NCBI RefSeq assembly: GCF_024609765.1
Contig: NZ_JANFDG010000016.1
Location: forward strand, 1-64,000
Reading direction: 5' to 3'
DNA: 64,000 nucleotides
From: Shinella pollutisoli
Lineage (GTDB): Bacteria; Pseudomonadota; Alphaproteobacteria; Rhizobiales; Rhizobiaceae
The position numbers were made by a program, and so were the translations under genes. Of this stretch, positions 51,696 to 61,416 are shown one piece after another; position 1 is the stretch's first letter; the number at the start of each line of letters is the position of its first letter. The notes under the pieces are model-generated. The model worked only from the letters and a program-made list of their open reading frames with translations, was not told the DNA's origin and did no database searches.

Positions 51696-53216
51696 ATGCA
51701 GTCGGCCAGTTCCTATGTTCTTTCGGCGGTGGGGATCGACAAGGTCTTTCCCGGCGCCAGGGCGCTCGACCGCGTCGATTTCTCGCTTGCGCGCGGCGAG
51801 GTGCATGCGCTGCTCGGCGAGAACGGCGCCGGCAAGTCGACGCTCGTCAAGTGCCTCACAGGCGCCTATCGCCGCGATGGCGGGCGCATCCTCCTCGACG
51901 GCGGGGAGGTGGACCCGCGCGACACGCTGGAGGCCCAGAAGCTCGGCATCGGCACGGTCTACCAGGAGGTGAACCTGCTGGCGAACCTGACGGTCGCCGA
52001 GAACCTCTTCCTCGGCCGCCAGCCGCGCCGCTTCGGCCTCGTCGACGCGCGCGAGATGAACCGCCGCGCCCGGGCGCTGCTTTCCGAATACGATCTCGAC
52101 ATCGACGTCACGGCCGGCCTTTCGGCCTATTCCGTCGCCGTGCAGCAGGTCGTCGCCATCGCCCGTGCGGTCGATCTCTCCGGCAAGGTGCTGATCCTCG
52201 ACGAGCCGACGGCCAGCCTCGACACGCACGAGGTCGCGCTGCTCTTCCGCATCGTCCGCCGTCTCAAGGAGCGCGGCCTCGGCATCGTCTTCATCACCCA
52301 TTTCCTCGAGCAGGTCTACGAGATCTCCGATCGCATCACCGTGCTGCGCAACGGCCAGCTCGTCGGCACGCGCGAGACGGCGGCGTTGCCGCGGCGCGAT
52401 CTCATCGCCATGATGCTTGGCCGCGAGCTCGTCGGCGAGGTGGGGAGCGGTAACCGCCATGCGGCACCGGGCGGCGACGTGCGCTACCGCTTCCGCGGCT
52501 TCGGCCGCAAGGGCCATATCCGCCCCTTCGATCTCGACGTGCGCACGGGCGAGGTCGTCGGCATCGCCGGCCTGCTCGGCTCCGGCCGCACCGAGACGGC
52601 GGAAATCCTCTTCGGCGCCGAGCGTGCCGACAGCGGCACGGCCGAGGCCGACGGCCGCCCGCTCGACCTCTCCTCGCCGCGCGCCGCCATCCGCGAGAAA
52701 TTCGGTTTCTGCCCGGAGGATCGCAAGGTCGACGGCATCATTGGAGACCTCTCGGTGCGCGAGAACATCGCGCTGGCGCTCCAGGCCCGTCGCGGCTGGG
52801 CGCGACCGCTCAGCCGCGGCGAGCAGGACCGGCTCGCCGACCACTACATCAGGGCGCTCGACATCCGCACCTCCGACCGCGAGAAGCCGATCCGCCTGCT
52901 TTCCGGCGGCAACCAGCAGAAGGCGATCCTCGCGCGCTGGCTCGCCACCAATCCGGATTTCCTGATCCTGGACGAGCCGACTCGCGGCATCGACGTCGGG
53001 GCGCATGCGGAGATCATCCGCCTCATCGAGGAGCTTTGCGAAAAGGGCATGTCGCTGATCGTCATCTCGTCCGAGCTGGAGGAGCTCGTCGCCTATTCGA
53101 GCCGCGTGCTGGTGCTGCGCGACCGCGCCCATGTGGCGGAGCTCGCCGGTGAGCGCGTCACCACCGGGGCCATCGTCGAGGCCATCGCCGCATCCGACGG
53201 GAGGGCCGGGACATGA
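51696..53216 (+). CDS. ytfR: sugar ABC transporter ATPase, two domains (YtfR-like)
   Basis: 506 residues. N-terminal domain with GENGAGKST (Walker A) and LILDEPTASLDTHE; C-terminal domain with a degenerate P-loop (GLLGSGRTE) but intact LSGGNQQKAILARWL and LILDEPTRGIDVGAH, the usual asymmetry of carbohydrate-uptake type-2 ATPases. Stop overlaps the first permease start. Confidence 0.93.
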   Translation: MQSASSYVLSAVGIDKVFPGARALDRVDFSLARGEVHALLGENGAGKSTLVKCLTGAYRRDGGRILLDGGEVDPRDTLEAQKLGIGTVYQEVNLLANLTVAENLFLGRQPRRFGLVDAREMNRRARALLSEYDLDIDVTAGLSAYSVAVQQVVAIARAVDLSGKVLILDEPTASLDTHEVALLFRIVRRLKERGLGIVFITHFLEQVYEISDRITVLRNGQLVGTRETAALPRRDLIAMMLGRELVGEVGSGNRHAAPGGDVRYRFRGFGRKGHIRPFDLDVRTGEVVGIAGLLGSGRTETAEILFGAERADSGTAEADGRPLDLSSPRAAIREKFGFCPEDRKVDGIIGDLSVRENIALALQARRGWARPLSRGEQDRLADHYIRALDIRTSDREKPIRLLSGGNQQKAILARWLATNPDFLILDEPTRGIDVGAHAEIIRLIEELCEKGMSLIVISSELEELVAYSSRVLVLRDRAHVAELAGERVTTGAIVEAIAASDGRAGT

Positions 53217-54241
53217 GCGCGACCCTCAAGGCTTATGCGCGCCGCCTCTTCCCGCAGGTCGCGGCTCTTGCCGTCATCCTGCTGATGGTCTCGCTCGCCT
53301 TTCCGGGCTTCTTCAAGCTGGAGATCCAGAACGGAAGGCTCTACGGCAGCCTGATCGACATTCTCAACCGCGGCGCGCCGGTGGCGCTGCTCGCCATCGG
53401 CATGACGGTGGTGATCGCCACCAAGGGCATCGACCTGTCGGTCGGCGCGGTGATGGCGATCTGCGGCGCGGTCGCCGCCGCCTGCATCACCTCCGGTTAC
53501 GGACTGGCCGCGACGCTTGCGATCACGCTCGGCACCGGCGTGCTGTGCGGCCTTTGGAACGGCCTGCTCGTCGCGGTCCTCGACATCCAGCCGATCATCG
53601 CCACGCTGGTGCTGATGGTGGCCGGCCGCGGTATCGCCCAGCTTGTCACCGAGGGCGCGATCCTCACCTTCAACGATCCGGGACTGATCTTCATCGGCAG
53701 CGGTTCGTTCCTCGGCCTGCCGATGCCGGTCGTCATCTGGCTCGTCTTCGGGCTCGCCGTCGCGCTGGTGGTCCGGCGCACCGCGCTCGGCATGCTGATC
53801 GAGGCGCTTGGCGTCAACCGCCGCGCCGCCATGCTGTCGGGCGTCTCGACCGGCGTGCTGCTGATCGCCGCCTACATGCTGTCCGGCCTCTGCGCGGCGA
53901 TCGCCGGCATCATCGCCGCCGCCGATATCCGCGGCGCCGACGCCAACAATGCCGGCCTCTGGCTGGAGCTCGACGCGATCCTCGCCGTCGTCGTCGGCGG
54001 CACCTCGCTGCTCGGCGGCCGGTTCAGCATCGCCGCCTCGCTGATCGGCGCGCTGATCATCCAGGCGATCAACACCGGCATCCTGCTGTCCGGCTTCCCG
54101 CCGGAGTTCAACCTCATCATCAAGGCGGCGATCATCGTCCTGATCCTGGTCATCCAGTCGCCGCGGGCGCAGTCCGCCTTCGTCTGGTTCTCGCGTCCGC
54201 GGGCAACGGCGGCCGGCAAGGCGGGCGAGGAGGCGAAATGA
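53213..54241 (+). CDS. ytfT: sugar ABC transporter permease (YtfT-like)
   Basis: 342 residues, about nine helices. GMTVVIATKGIDLSVGAVMAICG and ELDAILAVVVGGTSLLGGRFSI are the conserved RbsC-type motifs. Overlaps both neighbours by 4 bp. Confidence 0.92.
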   Translation: MSATLKAYARRLFPQVAALAVILLMVSLAFPGFFKLEIQNGRLYGSLIDILNRGAPVALLAIGMTVVIATKGIDLSVGAVMAICGAVAAACITSGYGLAATLAITLGTGVLCGLWNGLLVAVLDIQPIIATLVLMVAGRGIAQLVTEGAILTFNDPGLIFIGSGSFLGLPMPVVIWLVFGLAVALVVRRTALGMLIEALGVNRRAAMLSGVSTGVLLIAAYMLSGLCAAIAGIIAAADIRGADANNAGLWLELDAILAVVVGGTSLLGGRFSIAASLIGALIIQAINTGILLSGFPPEFNLIIKAAIIVLILVIQSPRAQSAFVWFSRPRATAAGKAGEEAK

Positions 54242-55206
54242 ACGCGCGCTATCTTCCGCTGACGGCGACCGTCGCGATCTTCCTCGCCGCCTATCTCGTC
54301 TGCGTGCTGCAATATCCGAACATGCTGTCGACGCGGGTGATCGGCAATCTCCTCACCGACAACGCCTTCCTCGGCATCGCCGCCGTCGGCATGACCTTCG
54401 TGATCCTGTCGGGCGGCATCGATCTCTCGATCGGCGCGGTCATCGCGTTTACCGGCGTTTTCCTCGCCGTGCTGCTGCAGGCGACGGACATCCACCCGCT
54501 CGCCGCCTTCGCGCTGGCGCTTCTCGTCACCACGGCCTTCGGCGCGCTGATGGGGGCGATCATCCATCATCTCGACATGCCGCCCTTCATCGTCACACTC
54601 GCCGGCATGTTCCTGGCGCGCGGCATGGCCTTCGTGCTGTCGATCGATTCCATTCCGGTGCGCCACCCCTTCTACGCGACGCTGAAGGGCCTCTATTACA
54701 AGCTGCCCGGCGGCGGGCGCATCACGCTGATCGGCGGGCTGATGCTGGTCGTCTTCGCGGCCGGCATCCTGATCGCCCACCGCACCCGCTTCGGCGCCAA
54801 TGTCTATGCGCTCGGCGGCGGGGCCGCGACGGCCGAGCTGATGGGCGTGCCCATCGGCCGCACGACGGTCGCGATCTACGCGCTCTCCGGCTTCCTCGCC
54901 GGCCTCTCGGGCATCGTCTTCTCGCTCTACACCTCGGCCGGCTATTCGCTCGCCGCCGTCGGCGTCGAGCTCGACGCCATCGCCGCCGTCGTCATCGGCG
55001 GCACGCTGCTCACCGGCGGTTCCGGTTTCGTCGCCGGCACGCTGGTCGGCATCCTGATCCAGGGCCTGATCCAGACCTACATCACCTTCGACGGATCGCT
55101 GTCGAGCTGGTGGACGAAGATCCTGATCGGCCTGCTGCTCTTCATCTTCATCCTGCTCCAGAAGGGGCTGATCCACGTGACGGAACGACGAAGGCGTCAT
55201 GCCTGA
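54238..55206 (+). CDS. yjfF: sugar ABC transporter permease (YjfF-like)
   Basis: 322 residues. GMTFVILSGGIDLSIGAVIAF and ELDAIAAVVIGGTLLTGGSGFVAGT motifs. Second permease of the heterodimer, as in the YtfT-YjfF galactofuranose importer. Confidence 0.92.
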   Translation: MNARYLPLTATVAIFLAAYLVCVLQYPNMLSTRVIGNLLTDNAFLGIAAVGMTFVILSGGIDLSIGAVIAFTGVFLAVLLQATDIHPLAAFALALLVTTAFGALMGAIIHHLDMPPFIVTLAGMFLARGMAFVLSIDSIPVRHPFYATLKGLYYKLPGGGRITLIGGLMLVVFAAGILIAHRTRFGANVYALGGGAATAELMGVPIGRTTVAIYALSGFLAGLSGIVFSLYTSAGYSLAAVGVELDAIAAVVIGGTLLTGGSGFVAGTLVGILIQGLIQTYITFDGSLSSWWTKILIGLLLFIFILLQKGLIHVTERRRRHA

Positions 55207-55224
55207 CGGGAAAGGACGGGGCGC

Positions 55225-55974
55225 ATGCCGCGCGGCAGGAGGGGAGTGCTGGAGACGGTGATGGGCGGATCGGCCGCGCGCACCAGCCACGCCCAGGTGG
55301 TGCACGCGCTCGGCAAGGCCATCGTCGCCGGCGAGTTTCCGGTCGGCACGACGCTGCCGGGCGACCAGGAGCTCGAGGCCCGCTTCGGCGTCTCCCGCAC
55401 CGTGCTGCGCGAGGCGATGAAGACGCTCGCCGCCAAGGGGCTCGTGGTGCCGCGCGCCCGCATCGGCACGCGGGTGACGCCGCGCGAGCAATGGAACCTG
55501 TTCGACGGCGACATCCTCACCTGGCATTTCGCCGTCGGCGTCGACGAGGATTTCCTGCTGCACCTGAGCGACATCCGCCTCGGCTTCGAGCCGCATGCGG
55601 CGGCGCTCGCCGCCCGGCACGCGAGCGAGGCCGACATCAACCAGATGATGCATCTGGCGCTCGCCATGGGCGATCCGGCGCACACGCCCGAGACGCTGGC
55701 GCTCGCCGACCTGCGCTTCCATCTCTCCGTCATGGAGGCCTCCGGCAATCCCTTCCTGCGCACCGTCGGCAGCCTGATCGAGGCCGCGCTCGCCGGCGTG
55801 TTCAAGCTGAGCTCGCCCAAGGCCGACCGCATCCGCATCGGCGACGTCGCCGCCTCGCACATGCGCATCGTCGAGGAGATCCGACGCCGCGACGAGGCCG
55901 GCGCCCGCCGGGCGATGGAGGCGGTCATCCACGTCGGACGCAGCCGGGTGACGGGGGTGGCCGAGGCGCCGTGA
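55225..55974 (+). CDS. GntR-family regulator, FadR/FCD type
   Basis: 249 residues, with a possible shorter start at 55261. Winged HTH (VVHALGKAIVAGEFPVGTTL; ARFGVSRTVLREAMKTLAAKGLV) and an FCD effector domain with conserved Asp/His metal ligands (LADLRFHLSVMEASGNPF; ASHMRIVEEIRRRD). Located 18 bp after yjfF; likely controls the operon in response to the sugar or a breakdown product. Confidence 0.9.
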   Translation: MPRGRRGVLETVMGGSAARTSHAQVVHALGKAIVAGEFPVGTTLPGDQELEARFGVSRTVLREAMKTLAAKGLVVPRARIGTRVTPREQWNLFDGDILTWHFAVGVDEDFLLHLSDIRLGFEPHAAALAARHASEADINQMMHLALAMGDPAHTPETLALADLRFHLSVMEASGNPFLRTVGSLIEAALAGVFKLSSPKADRIRIGDVAASHMRIVEEIRRRDEAGARRAMEAVIHVGRSRVTGVAEAP

Positions 55975-56121
55975 GCCGGCCGTGGCGTGTCCGATAAGCC
56001 ACGCCGGGCGCTTCGCAGCCCGCCGCGGGCGGCTCGTCCCCTCCGCATCGCTTCAAAAGCCGCCGCCACTCGGCTAAGCAGGAGCGAGCGGCGTTCCGAC
56101 GCCGGTCGGAAGGAAGGCGGA

Positions 56122-57381
56122 ATGAAGCGGTCCATGACGATCCCCGGAATGCCGCGCGTGCTCGCAAGCCTGCTGCTTGCCGCCGCGCTTTCGCTTTCGG
56201 GCTGCGCGGGCCGGCCGGAGGGCGTGCTCGTTCCGAACGGCACGGCGCCGGCGGGCACCTCGACGGTCGACCTTCTCGTCGCCACCACGCGCGCGCCCAC
56301 CGAGGAGCCGGGCGTGCTCTTTTCCGGCGAGCGCGGCTCCGGCCTCATGCTTCGCGACATCGTCGTCTCCATCCCGCCGGAGAAGAACCGGAAGATCGGC
56401 CAGGTCCAATGGCCGAAGAAGCTTCCCGCCGATCCGCTCAAGGAATTCGCCACCGTCAGCGTGACGCCCGTCGAGAGCGCGAAGGCGGGCCGCGCCTGGC
56501 TCGCCCGCCACCTGCCGGAAAACCGGCGCGTGCTGGTCTTCGTGCACGGCTTCAACAACCGTTACGAGGATGCCGTCTACCGCTTCGCGCAGATCGTCCA
56601 CGATTCCAGGACGGATGCGGCGGCGGTCGTCTTCACCTGGCCCTCGCGCGCCAGCATCTTCGACTATTCCTACGACAAGGAAAGCACGAACTATTCGCGT
56701 GACGCGCTGGAGGACCTGTTGCGCGCGGCGATCGACACGCCGAACGTGAGCGAGATCACCATCATGGCCCATTCCATGGGCACCTGGCTTGCGGTCGAGA
56801 CGCTCAGGCAGATGGCGATCCGCGACGGGCGCGTGCCGAAGAAGATCCAGCAGGTCATCCTCGCCTCGCCCGATCTCGACGTCGACGTCTTCGCCCAGCA
56901 GCTCAACGCCATCGGCAAGGACAAGCCGAAGTTCACGCTCTTCGTCTCGCGCGACGACCGGGCGCTGACGCTGTCGCGGCGCATCTCCGGCAATGTCGAC
57001 CGCCTCGGCCAGATCGATCCGGCCGAGGAGCCCTACCGCACGCTGCTCGAGAAGCAGGGCATCACCGTGCTCGACCTGACGGCGCTCAAGACCGGCGACA
57101 GCCTGAACCACGGAAAGTTCGCCGAAAGCCCCGAGGTCGTCCGCCTCATCGGCAACCGGCTGATCGAGGGACAGACGATCACGGATTCCGAGGTGGGCTT
57201 CGGCGAGCGGATCGGCGCGGTGGCGCTCGGCACGGCGCAGACGGTCGGCAGTGCCGCGAGCATCGCCGTCTCCACGCCGATCGCCGTGTTCGATCCGGTC
57301 ACGCGCCGCAACTACGATGCCCAGTGGCGCCGTCTCGGCAGCTCGGTCGAGAACACCGCCGTCACCGCGACGGGGCAATGA
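56122..57381 (+). CDS. alpha/beta-hydrolase lipoprotein (DUF900), chromosomal copy
   Basis: 419 residues from ATG 56122 with GGAAGG upstream. Lipoprotein signal MKRSMTIPGMPRVLASLLLA ... LSGC. Hydrolase motifs FVHGFNNRYEDAV, AHSMGTWLAVETL (nucleophile Ser) and ASPDLDVDVFAQQL. Clear relative of the cargo gene at 46753. A C-terminal extension of about 70 residues is absent from that copy. Substrate unknown. Confidence 0.85.
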   Translation: MKRSMTIPGMPRVLASLLLAAALSLSGCAGRPEGVLVPNGTAPAGTSTVDLLVATTRAPTEEPGVLFSGERGSGLMLRDIVVSIPPEKNRKIGQVQWPKKLPADPLKEFATVSVTPVESAKAGRAWLARHLPENRRVLVFVHGFNNRYEDAVYRFAQIVHDSRTDAAAVVFTWPSRASIFDYSYDKESTNYSRDALEDLLRAAIDTPNVSEITIMAHSMGTWLAVETLRQMAIRDGRVPKKIQQVILASPDLDVDVFAQQLNAIGKDKPKFTLFVSRDDRALTLSRRISGNVDRLGQIDPAEEPYRTLLEKQGITVLDLTALKTGDSLNHGKFAESPEVVRLIGNRLIEGQTITDSEVGFGERIGAVALGTAQTVGSAASIAVSTPIAVFDPVTRRNYDAQWRRLGSSVENTAVTATGQ

Positions 57382-57382
57382 A

Positions 57383-57410
57383 AAGGGCGGCCCCGCGCGG
57401 AGCCGCCCTT
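57383..57410. terminator. bidirectional terminator
   Basis: AAGGGCGGC (57383-57391) pairs with GCCGCCCTT (57402-57410), right after the hydrolase stop and before the convergent gene ending at 57439. Confidence 0.7.
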
Positions 57411-57438
57411 CGTTCGTCCTACCGGGAAATCGCAGTCC

Positions 57439-58074
57439 TCAGCGCACCCAGATCACTTCGCGGGTACCGCGGTTGACGACGACCGGGCGTTCGTCGACAT
57501 AGATGTAGCCGTAGTCCGGGCTTTCGGGGATCTCGACGATCTGCACGGTGTCGGGGATGACGACGCCCGCCTCGACGGGGCCTTCGAGAATGACCGGATC
57601 GACCGGGTGGCGTTCCACATAGGTGATGGTCGTGTCCGGAACGCCGGACGAGATGCTCGCCGTCGTCTCGACCTCCGGCGCATAGATCACCTGGCGGCTG
57701 TCGGCGCGCACGATGACCGGACGGTTGTCGACATAGACATAGGCGAGGTCCGGGTGGTCCGGGATCGGCGTCAGGACGACGGTGTCGTCAAAGCGCGTGT
57801 CGGCGGAAATCTGGCCGTCCACGACGACTGGCGGCGTCGGGTTTTCGATGACGTAGACGCGGGCGTCGTCCGGGACGGCCGTTTCCGCGCCGATCGTCAT
57901 GCCGGCGATGCCGCCGACCACGGCGCCGACCGGCCCGCCGATGGCGGCACCTGCCGCGGCACCGACGGCGCCGCCAGCGGCTCCGCCGACGGCTTCCCGT
58001 TCCCGGTCATCCGCGTGGGCAGCCGTCGCGCCGATGAGGGCCAGGGCGGCCCCGGCCATGAGAATCTTGCGCAT
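57439..58074 (-). CDS. exported glycine-zipper protein with DUF1236 repeats
   Basis: 211 residues from ATG 58074. Signal peptide (MRKILMAGAALALIGATAAHA), a Gly/Ala-rich zipper (GGAAGGAVGAAAGAAIGGPV) and repeated DUF1236 units: PDHPDLAYVYVDNRPVIVRADSRQVIYA and PESPDYGYIYVDERPVVVNRGTREVIWV. Common in rhizobia; probably envelope-associated, function unknown. Confidence 0.82.
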   Translation of the reverse strand: MRKILMAGAALALIGATAAHADDREREAVGGAAGGAVGAAAGAAIGGPVGAVVGGIAGMTIGAETAVPDDARVYVIENPTPPVVVDGQISADTRFDDTVVLTPIPDHPDLAYVYVDNRPVIVRADSRQVIYAPEVETTASISSGVPDTTITYVERHPVDPVILEGPVEAGVVIPDTVQIVEIPESPDYGYIYVDERPVVVNRGTREVIWVR

Positions 58075-58198
58075 GGTGTTCTCCTTCGAGCGTTGGGTTT
58101 CCAACCCCTCGGCGGAGAAAACGTGGGATGCCTCCTTCTGTTCCCCGCAGGCGGCCCCGGAAAATCACGATGTGTAACGGACGATAAGATCGGTTTCC

Positions 58199-59005
58199 TC
58201 AGGCGACCGCGACCTCGCGCCCGGCGATCTCGTAATCCTCGTTGTGGACCTGCAGGCCGTGTTCCGTCACCACGACGATGCCGTAGGCGGCCGGCTCGTC
58301 CACGGAAAGCGAGGTGTCCGGCGTGTCGAAGGGCATCGGCTGCTGGTGCACGGGGCTCTTGAAGATCGAGAACGGGATGCCGCGATGCGAGCCGCCGATG
58401 GTGCGGTGGACATGGCCGGCGAAGATGTGGCGGACATTGCCGTGCCTCAGCACGACGTCGTAGAATGCGTCCTCGTTGCCGAGGCGGATCGCGTCCATGC
58501 CGGAAAAGCCCGTCTTGTGCGGCGGATGGTGCATGAAGAGGAGGACCGGCCTGCCGCCCGCGCCGCCGAGCGTGCGGTCGAGCCAGCCGAGCCGCCGCTC
58601 GCAGAGATAGCCGGCGTGGCTCAGCGGATAGTCGTAGGGCGGGGCGAACAGCGTGTCGAGCAGCACCGCGCGGCAGTCGGGAAAGTCGATCACCTGCTGC
58701 ACGAACCCGTGCTCGTCCGTCCCGACACGGGCGAAGGTCTCGAGGAAGCGGTCGCGGTGGTCGTGGTTGCCGATGGTGATCGCCGCCGGCGGCACCAGCA
58801 GCGAGAGGAGATCGCGCAGCCGCGCGTAGGAGGCGGCGTCGGACCGGTGGGTGAGGTCGCCGGTGAAGATCACCCGGTCGGCGTCCGCATGGTGGCGGTT
58901 GACGTGCTCGATGCCGGCGAGCAGGCGCTGGTAGGGATCGAGGCCGATGATCGTCGTGCCTTCCGGCACCATGTGGAGGTCGGTGAAGACGATGAGCTTG
59001 GTCAT
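58199..59005 (-). CDS. metallophosphoesterase (calcineurin-like)
   Basis: 268 residues from ATG 59005. All metal motifs: FTDLHM (D9, H11), FTGDLTH, GNHDHR, and AGHVHRTIGG; also MHHPPHKTG. It fits cyclic-nucleotide or glycerophosphodiester phosphodiesterases of the CpdA/GpdQ type. The adenylate cyclase at the right edge makes cAMP hydrolysis attractive, but this is inference. Confidence 0.85.
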   Translation of the reverse strand: MTKLIVFTDLHMVPEGTTIIGLDPYQRLLAGIEHVNRHHADADRVIFTGDLTHRSDAASYARLRDLLSLLVPPAAITIGNHDHRDRFLETFARVGTDEHGFVQQVIDFPDCRAVLLDTLFAPPYDYPLSHAGYLCERRLGWLDRTLGGAGGRPVLLFMHHPPHKTGFSGMDAIRLGNEDAFYDVVLRHGNVRHIFAGHVHRTIGGSHRGIPFSIFKSPVHQQPMPFDTPDTSLSVDEPAAYGIVVVTEHGLQVHNEDYEIAGREVAVA

Positions 59006-59191
59006 GGAGGCGGGTCTCGGCGGGACTCTCGGGGCAGGCGGACGGATTGCCGCAGGCATTCGTTTTAAGGCCATTCCCGTGCCGCGCAAGAGCCGGGAAC
59101 GGCCCGGAAAGCAGTTGGAATGGACGCCGACCTGATATATCAGTAGCGGCGAAAATCGGCCACGGGCCGGCAACCGGCGGAGCATATCGAC

Positions 59192-60226
59192 ATGAGATGG
59201 AAGCGCACGATCCAGCTTCTGGACGTTCACTGCGAGGGCGAGATCGGCAAGGTGGCGATCGGCGGCGTGCCGAAGATCCCCGGCGACACGATCGCCGAGC
59301 AGTTGAACCACATCAACACCGTGGACGACAGCCTGCGCCGCTTCCTCTGCCTGGAGCCGCGCGCGGCCGCCACCGGCTCGGTCAACCTGCTCGTGCCGGC
59401 CAAGCGCCCGGAGGCGGATGCGGGCTTCATCATCCTGCAGGCCGACCAGGCGCACGCCTCCTCCGGCTCGAACTCGATCTGCGTCACCACGGCACTGCTC
59501 GAATCCGGCATCGTCGAGATGAAGGAGCCGGAGACGGTGGTGGTGCTCGATACGGCCGCCGGCCTCGTCAAGGCGACGGCGACCTGCCGCGACGGCCGCT
59601 GCGAGAAGGTGAAGCTCACCATGGTGCCCTGCTTCGCCCACACGCTCGACGCCGAGATCGACACGCCGCACTGGGGCCGCGTGCGCTTCGACATCAGCTA
59701 TGGCGGCATCTTCTACGCATTGGTGGATGTCCGCGAGATCGGCACGACCATCGAGAAGGCCAATGCCCGCGCGCTGGTCGACGCCGGCATGGTGCTGAAG
59801 GACCTGATCAACAGGGCGATGCCCGTTGTCCATCCGGACATCCCGGAGATCAGCGGCATCGCCTATGTCATGTTCCGCGACCGCGATCCGGACGGCACGG
59901 TGCGCACGGCGACGACCATGTGGCCCGGCCGCGTCGACCGCTCGCCCTGCGGCACCGGCAATTCCGCCAACCTCGCGACGCTGCACGCGCGCGGCCTCGC
60001 CAAGGTCGGCGACACGTTCCGCTCGCGCTCGATCATCGGCTCCGAGTTCGAGGTGGGGCTTGCGGCGGAGACCACGGTCGCCGGACGCCCGGCGATCATC
60101 CCGACGATCACCGGCCGCGGCTGGACCTTCGGCCTGCACCAGATCGCCCTCGACCCGACCGACCCGCTCGCCGAGGGCTTCGCGATGACCGACACCTGGG
60201 GGCCGCAGGCGGGCGAGATCCGCTGA
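59192..60226 (+). CDS. proline-racemase-family enzyme, probably trans-3-hydroxy-L-proline dehydratase
   Basis: 344 residues. The first catalytic site reads ASSGSNSICVTTALLESG, with Ser where racemases and 4-hydroxyproline epimerases have Cys; the second site DRSPCGTGNSA keeps its Cys. This replacement is characteristic of trans-3-hydroxy-L-proline dehydratases, which eliminate water rather than racemise. HCEGEIGKVAIGG at the N-terminus is typical. No other hydroxyproline genes are beside it. Confidence 0.82.
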   Translation: MRWKRTIQLLDVHCEGEIGKVAIGGVPKIPGDTIAEQLNHINTVDDSLRRFLCLEPRAAATGSVNLLVPAKRPEADAGFIILQADQAHASSGSNSICVTTALLESGIVEMKEPETVVVLDTAAGLVKATATCRDGRCEKVKLTMVPCFAHTLDAEIDTPHWGRVRFDISYGGIFYALVDVREIGTTIEKANARALVDAGMVLKDLINRAMPVVHPDIPEISGIAYVMFRDRDPDGTVRTATTMWPGRVDRSPCGTGNSANLATLHARGLAKVGDTFRSRSIIGSEFEVGLAAETTVAGRPAIIPTITGRGWTFGLHQIALDPTDPLAEGFAMTDTWGPQAGEIR

Positions 60227-60230
60227 CCGC

Positions 60231-61265
60231 CTATTCCACGGCGTAGTGCTTCTCGATGGCGCCGAGGGTGATCGGGTCGATCTCGGCGTCGTCCGCCCCC
60301 TCGATCATCCTGCGCTCGGCGAGCACCCGCTTGATGGCGAGGCGGGCATCGGCGCTCAACTGCTCCGGCGCGTCGCGCAGGATGACCTCGAGGTCGACGT
60401 CGCGCATCTCGAAGGCGGCGACCAGGCTCGCCACGGCCTCCTCGATGTCCTTGACGATGCCGATGCCGCTCTGCTGCATCAGGCCGAGCTTCAGCTTGCC
60501 GAAGCTGTCGCCGCGCGCGGCCGCCTTCTGGAAATAGCCGGCGGCGGCCGTCAGGTCCTGCGCCACGCCCTCGCCGGCCTCCAGCATCAGGCCGAGGTTG
60601 ATCATGGCGTCGACGCTGCCGCGTTCGGCGGCGAGCCGGTACCAGGCGATGGCGCGGGCGTCGTCCTCCTCGACCAGGCCGCCGTCGTCGAAGAGCACGC
60701 CGAGATTGAAGGCGGCGGTCTCGTCGCCGCCGGCCGAGGCCTTCTCGAACCAGCGCACCGCCTGCTGCCCGTCGATTTCCGTGCCGATGCCGTCGCGATA
60801 GGCGACGCCGAGATTGTAGGCGCCGAGCACGTCGCCCAGTTCCGCGGACTTCCTGTAGAGGCCGAACTCGCTTGCCGCGTCGCCGCGCTTGCCGAGCATC
60901 GCCCCGTAATGGACCATGGCGACCGTATGGCCGAGGCTCGCCGCTTCCGCATAGAGCTTCATCGCGTCGAGGTCCTGGCCGGCGCGCTCCAGGGCGCGGG
61001 CGAGCTGGAACGCCATGCGCGCGCCGCCGCCGGCATTGTAGGCTTCGCGGCAGGCCGAAAGGGCGGGACCGAGCACGATGTCTTCCAGCGCGACCGGCGC
61101 GAAGGCTGCGTTGCGCGTCATGTCGTAGCGGCTCGCGGCCGCCGCGTCGCAACGGTCATCGAGCGAAAACCCGCTCGCCAGCGCGCCGCCGGCGACGGTG
61201 GAAAGGAGCGCCGCGAAGAAAAAGGTGCGGCCGGCCGTCTTCACTATCGTGGATCGCATGGTCAT
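60231..61265 (-). CDS. exported Sel1-repeat protein
   Basis: 344 residues from ATG 61265 (61259 also possible). Signal peptide (TFFFAALLSTVAGGALA), then at least five Sel1/TPR-like repeats, for example AMKLYAEAASLGHTVAMVHYG, AVRWFEKASAGGDETAAFNLG and AIAWYRLAAERGSVDAMINLG. Sel1 proteins scaffold protein complexes. Stop codons of this gene and the enzyme at 60226 are 5 bp apart. Confidence 0.85.
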   Translation of the reverse strand: MTMRSTIVKTAGRTFFFAALLSTVAGGALASGFSLDDRCDAAAASRYDMTRNAAFAPVALEDIVLGPALSACREAYNAGGGARMAFQLARALERAGQDLDAMKLYAEAASLGHTVAMVHYGAMLGKRGDAASEFGLYRKSAELGDVLGAYNLGVAYRDGIGTEIDGQQAVRWFEKASAGGDETAAFNLGVLFDDGGLVEEDDARAIAWYRLAAERGSVDAMINLGLMLEAGEGVAQDLTAAAGYFQKAAARGDSFGKLKLGLMQQSGIGIVKDIEEAVASLVAAFEMRDVDLEVILRDAPEQLSADARLAIKRVLAERRMIEGADDAEIDPITLGAIEKHYAVE

Positions 61266-61416
61266 GATCCGTCTCCCGTCTGATGATGGCCGCAGGATAG
61301 ACGGCCGGCCGCGGGCGGCTTGTTTCCGCGGGAACAGAGGCGGCGGCGGGGACGGACGCATAAAGGAAGAGGCGGGCGCGTCCCGCGCGGTTCAACGGGT
61401 TTCAGCGAGGTAAGTC

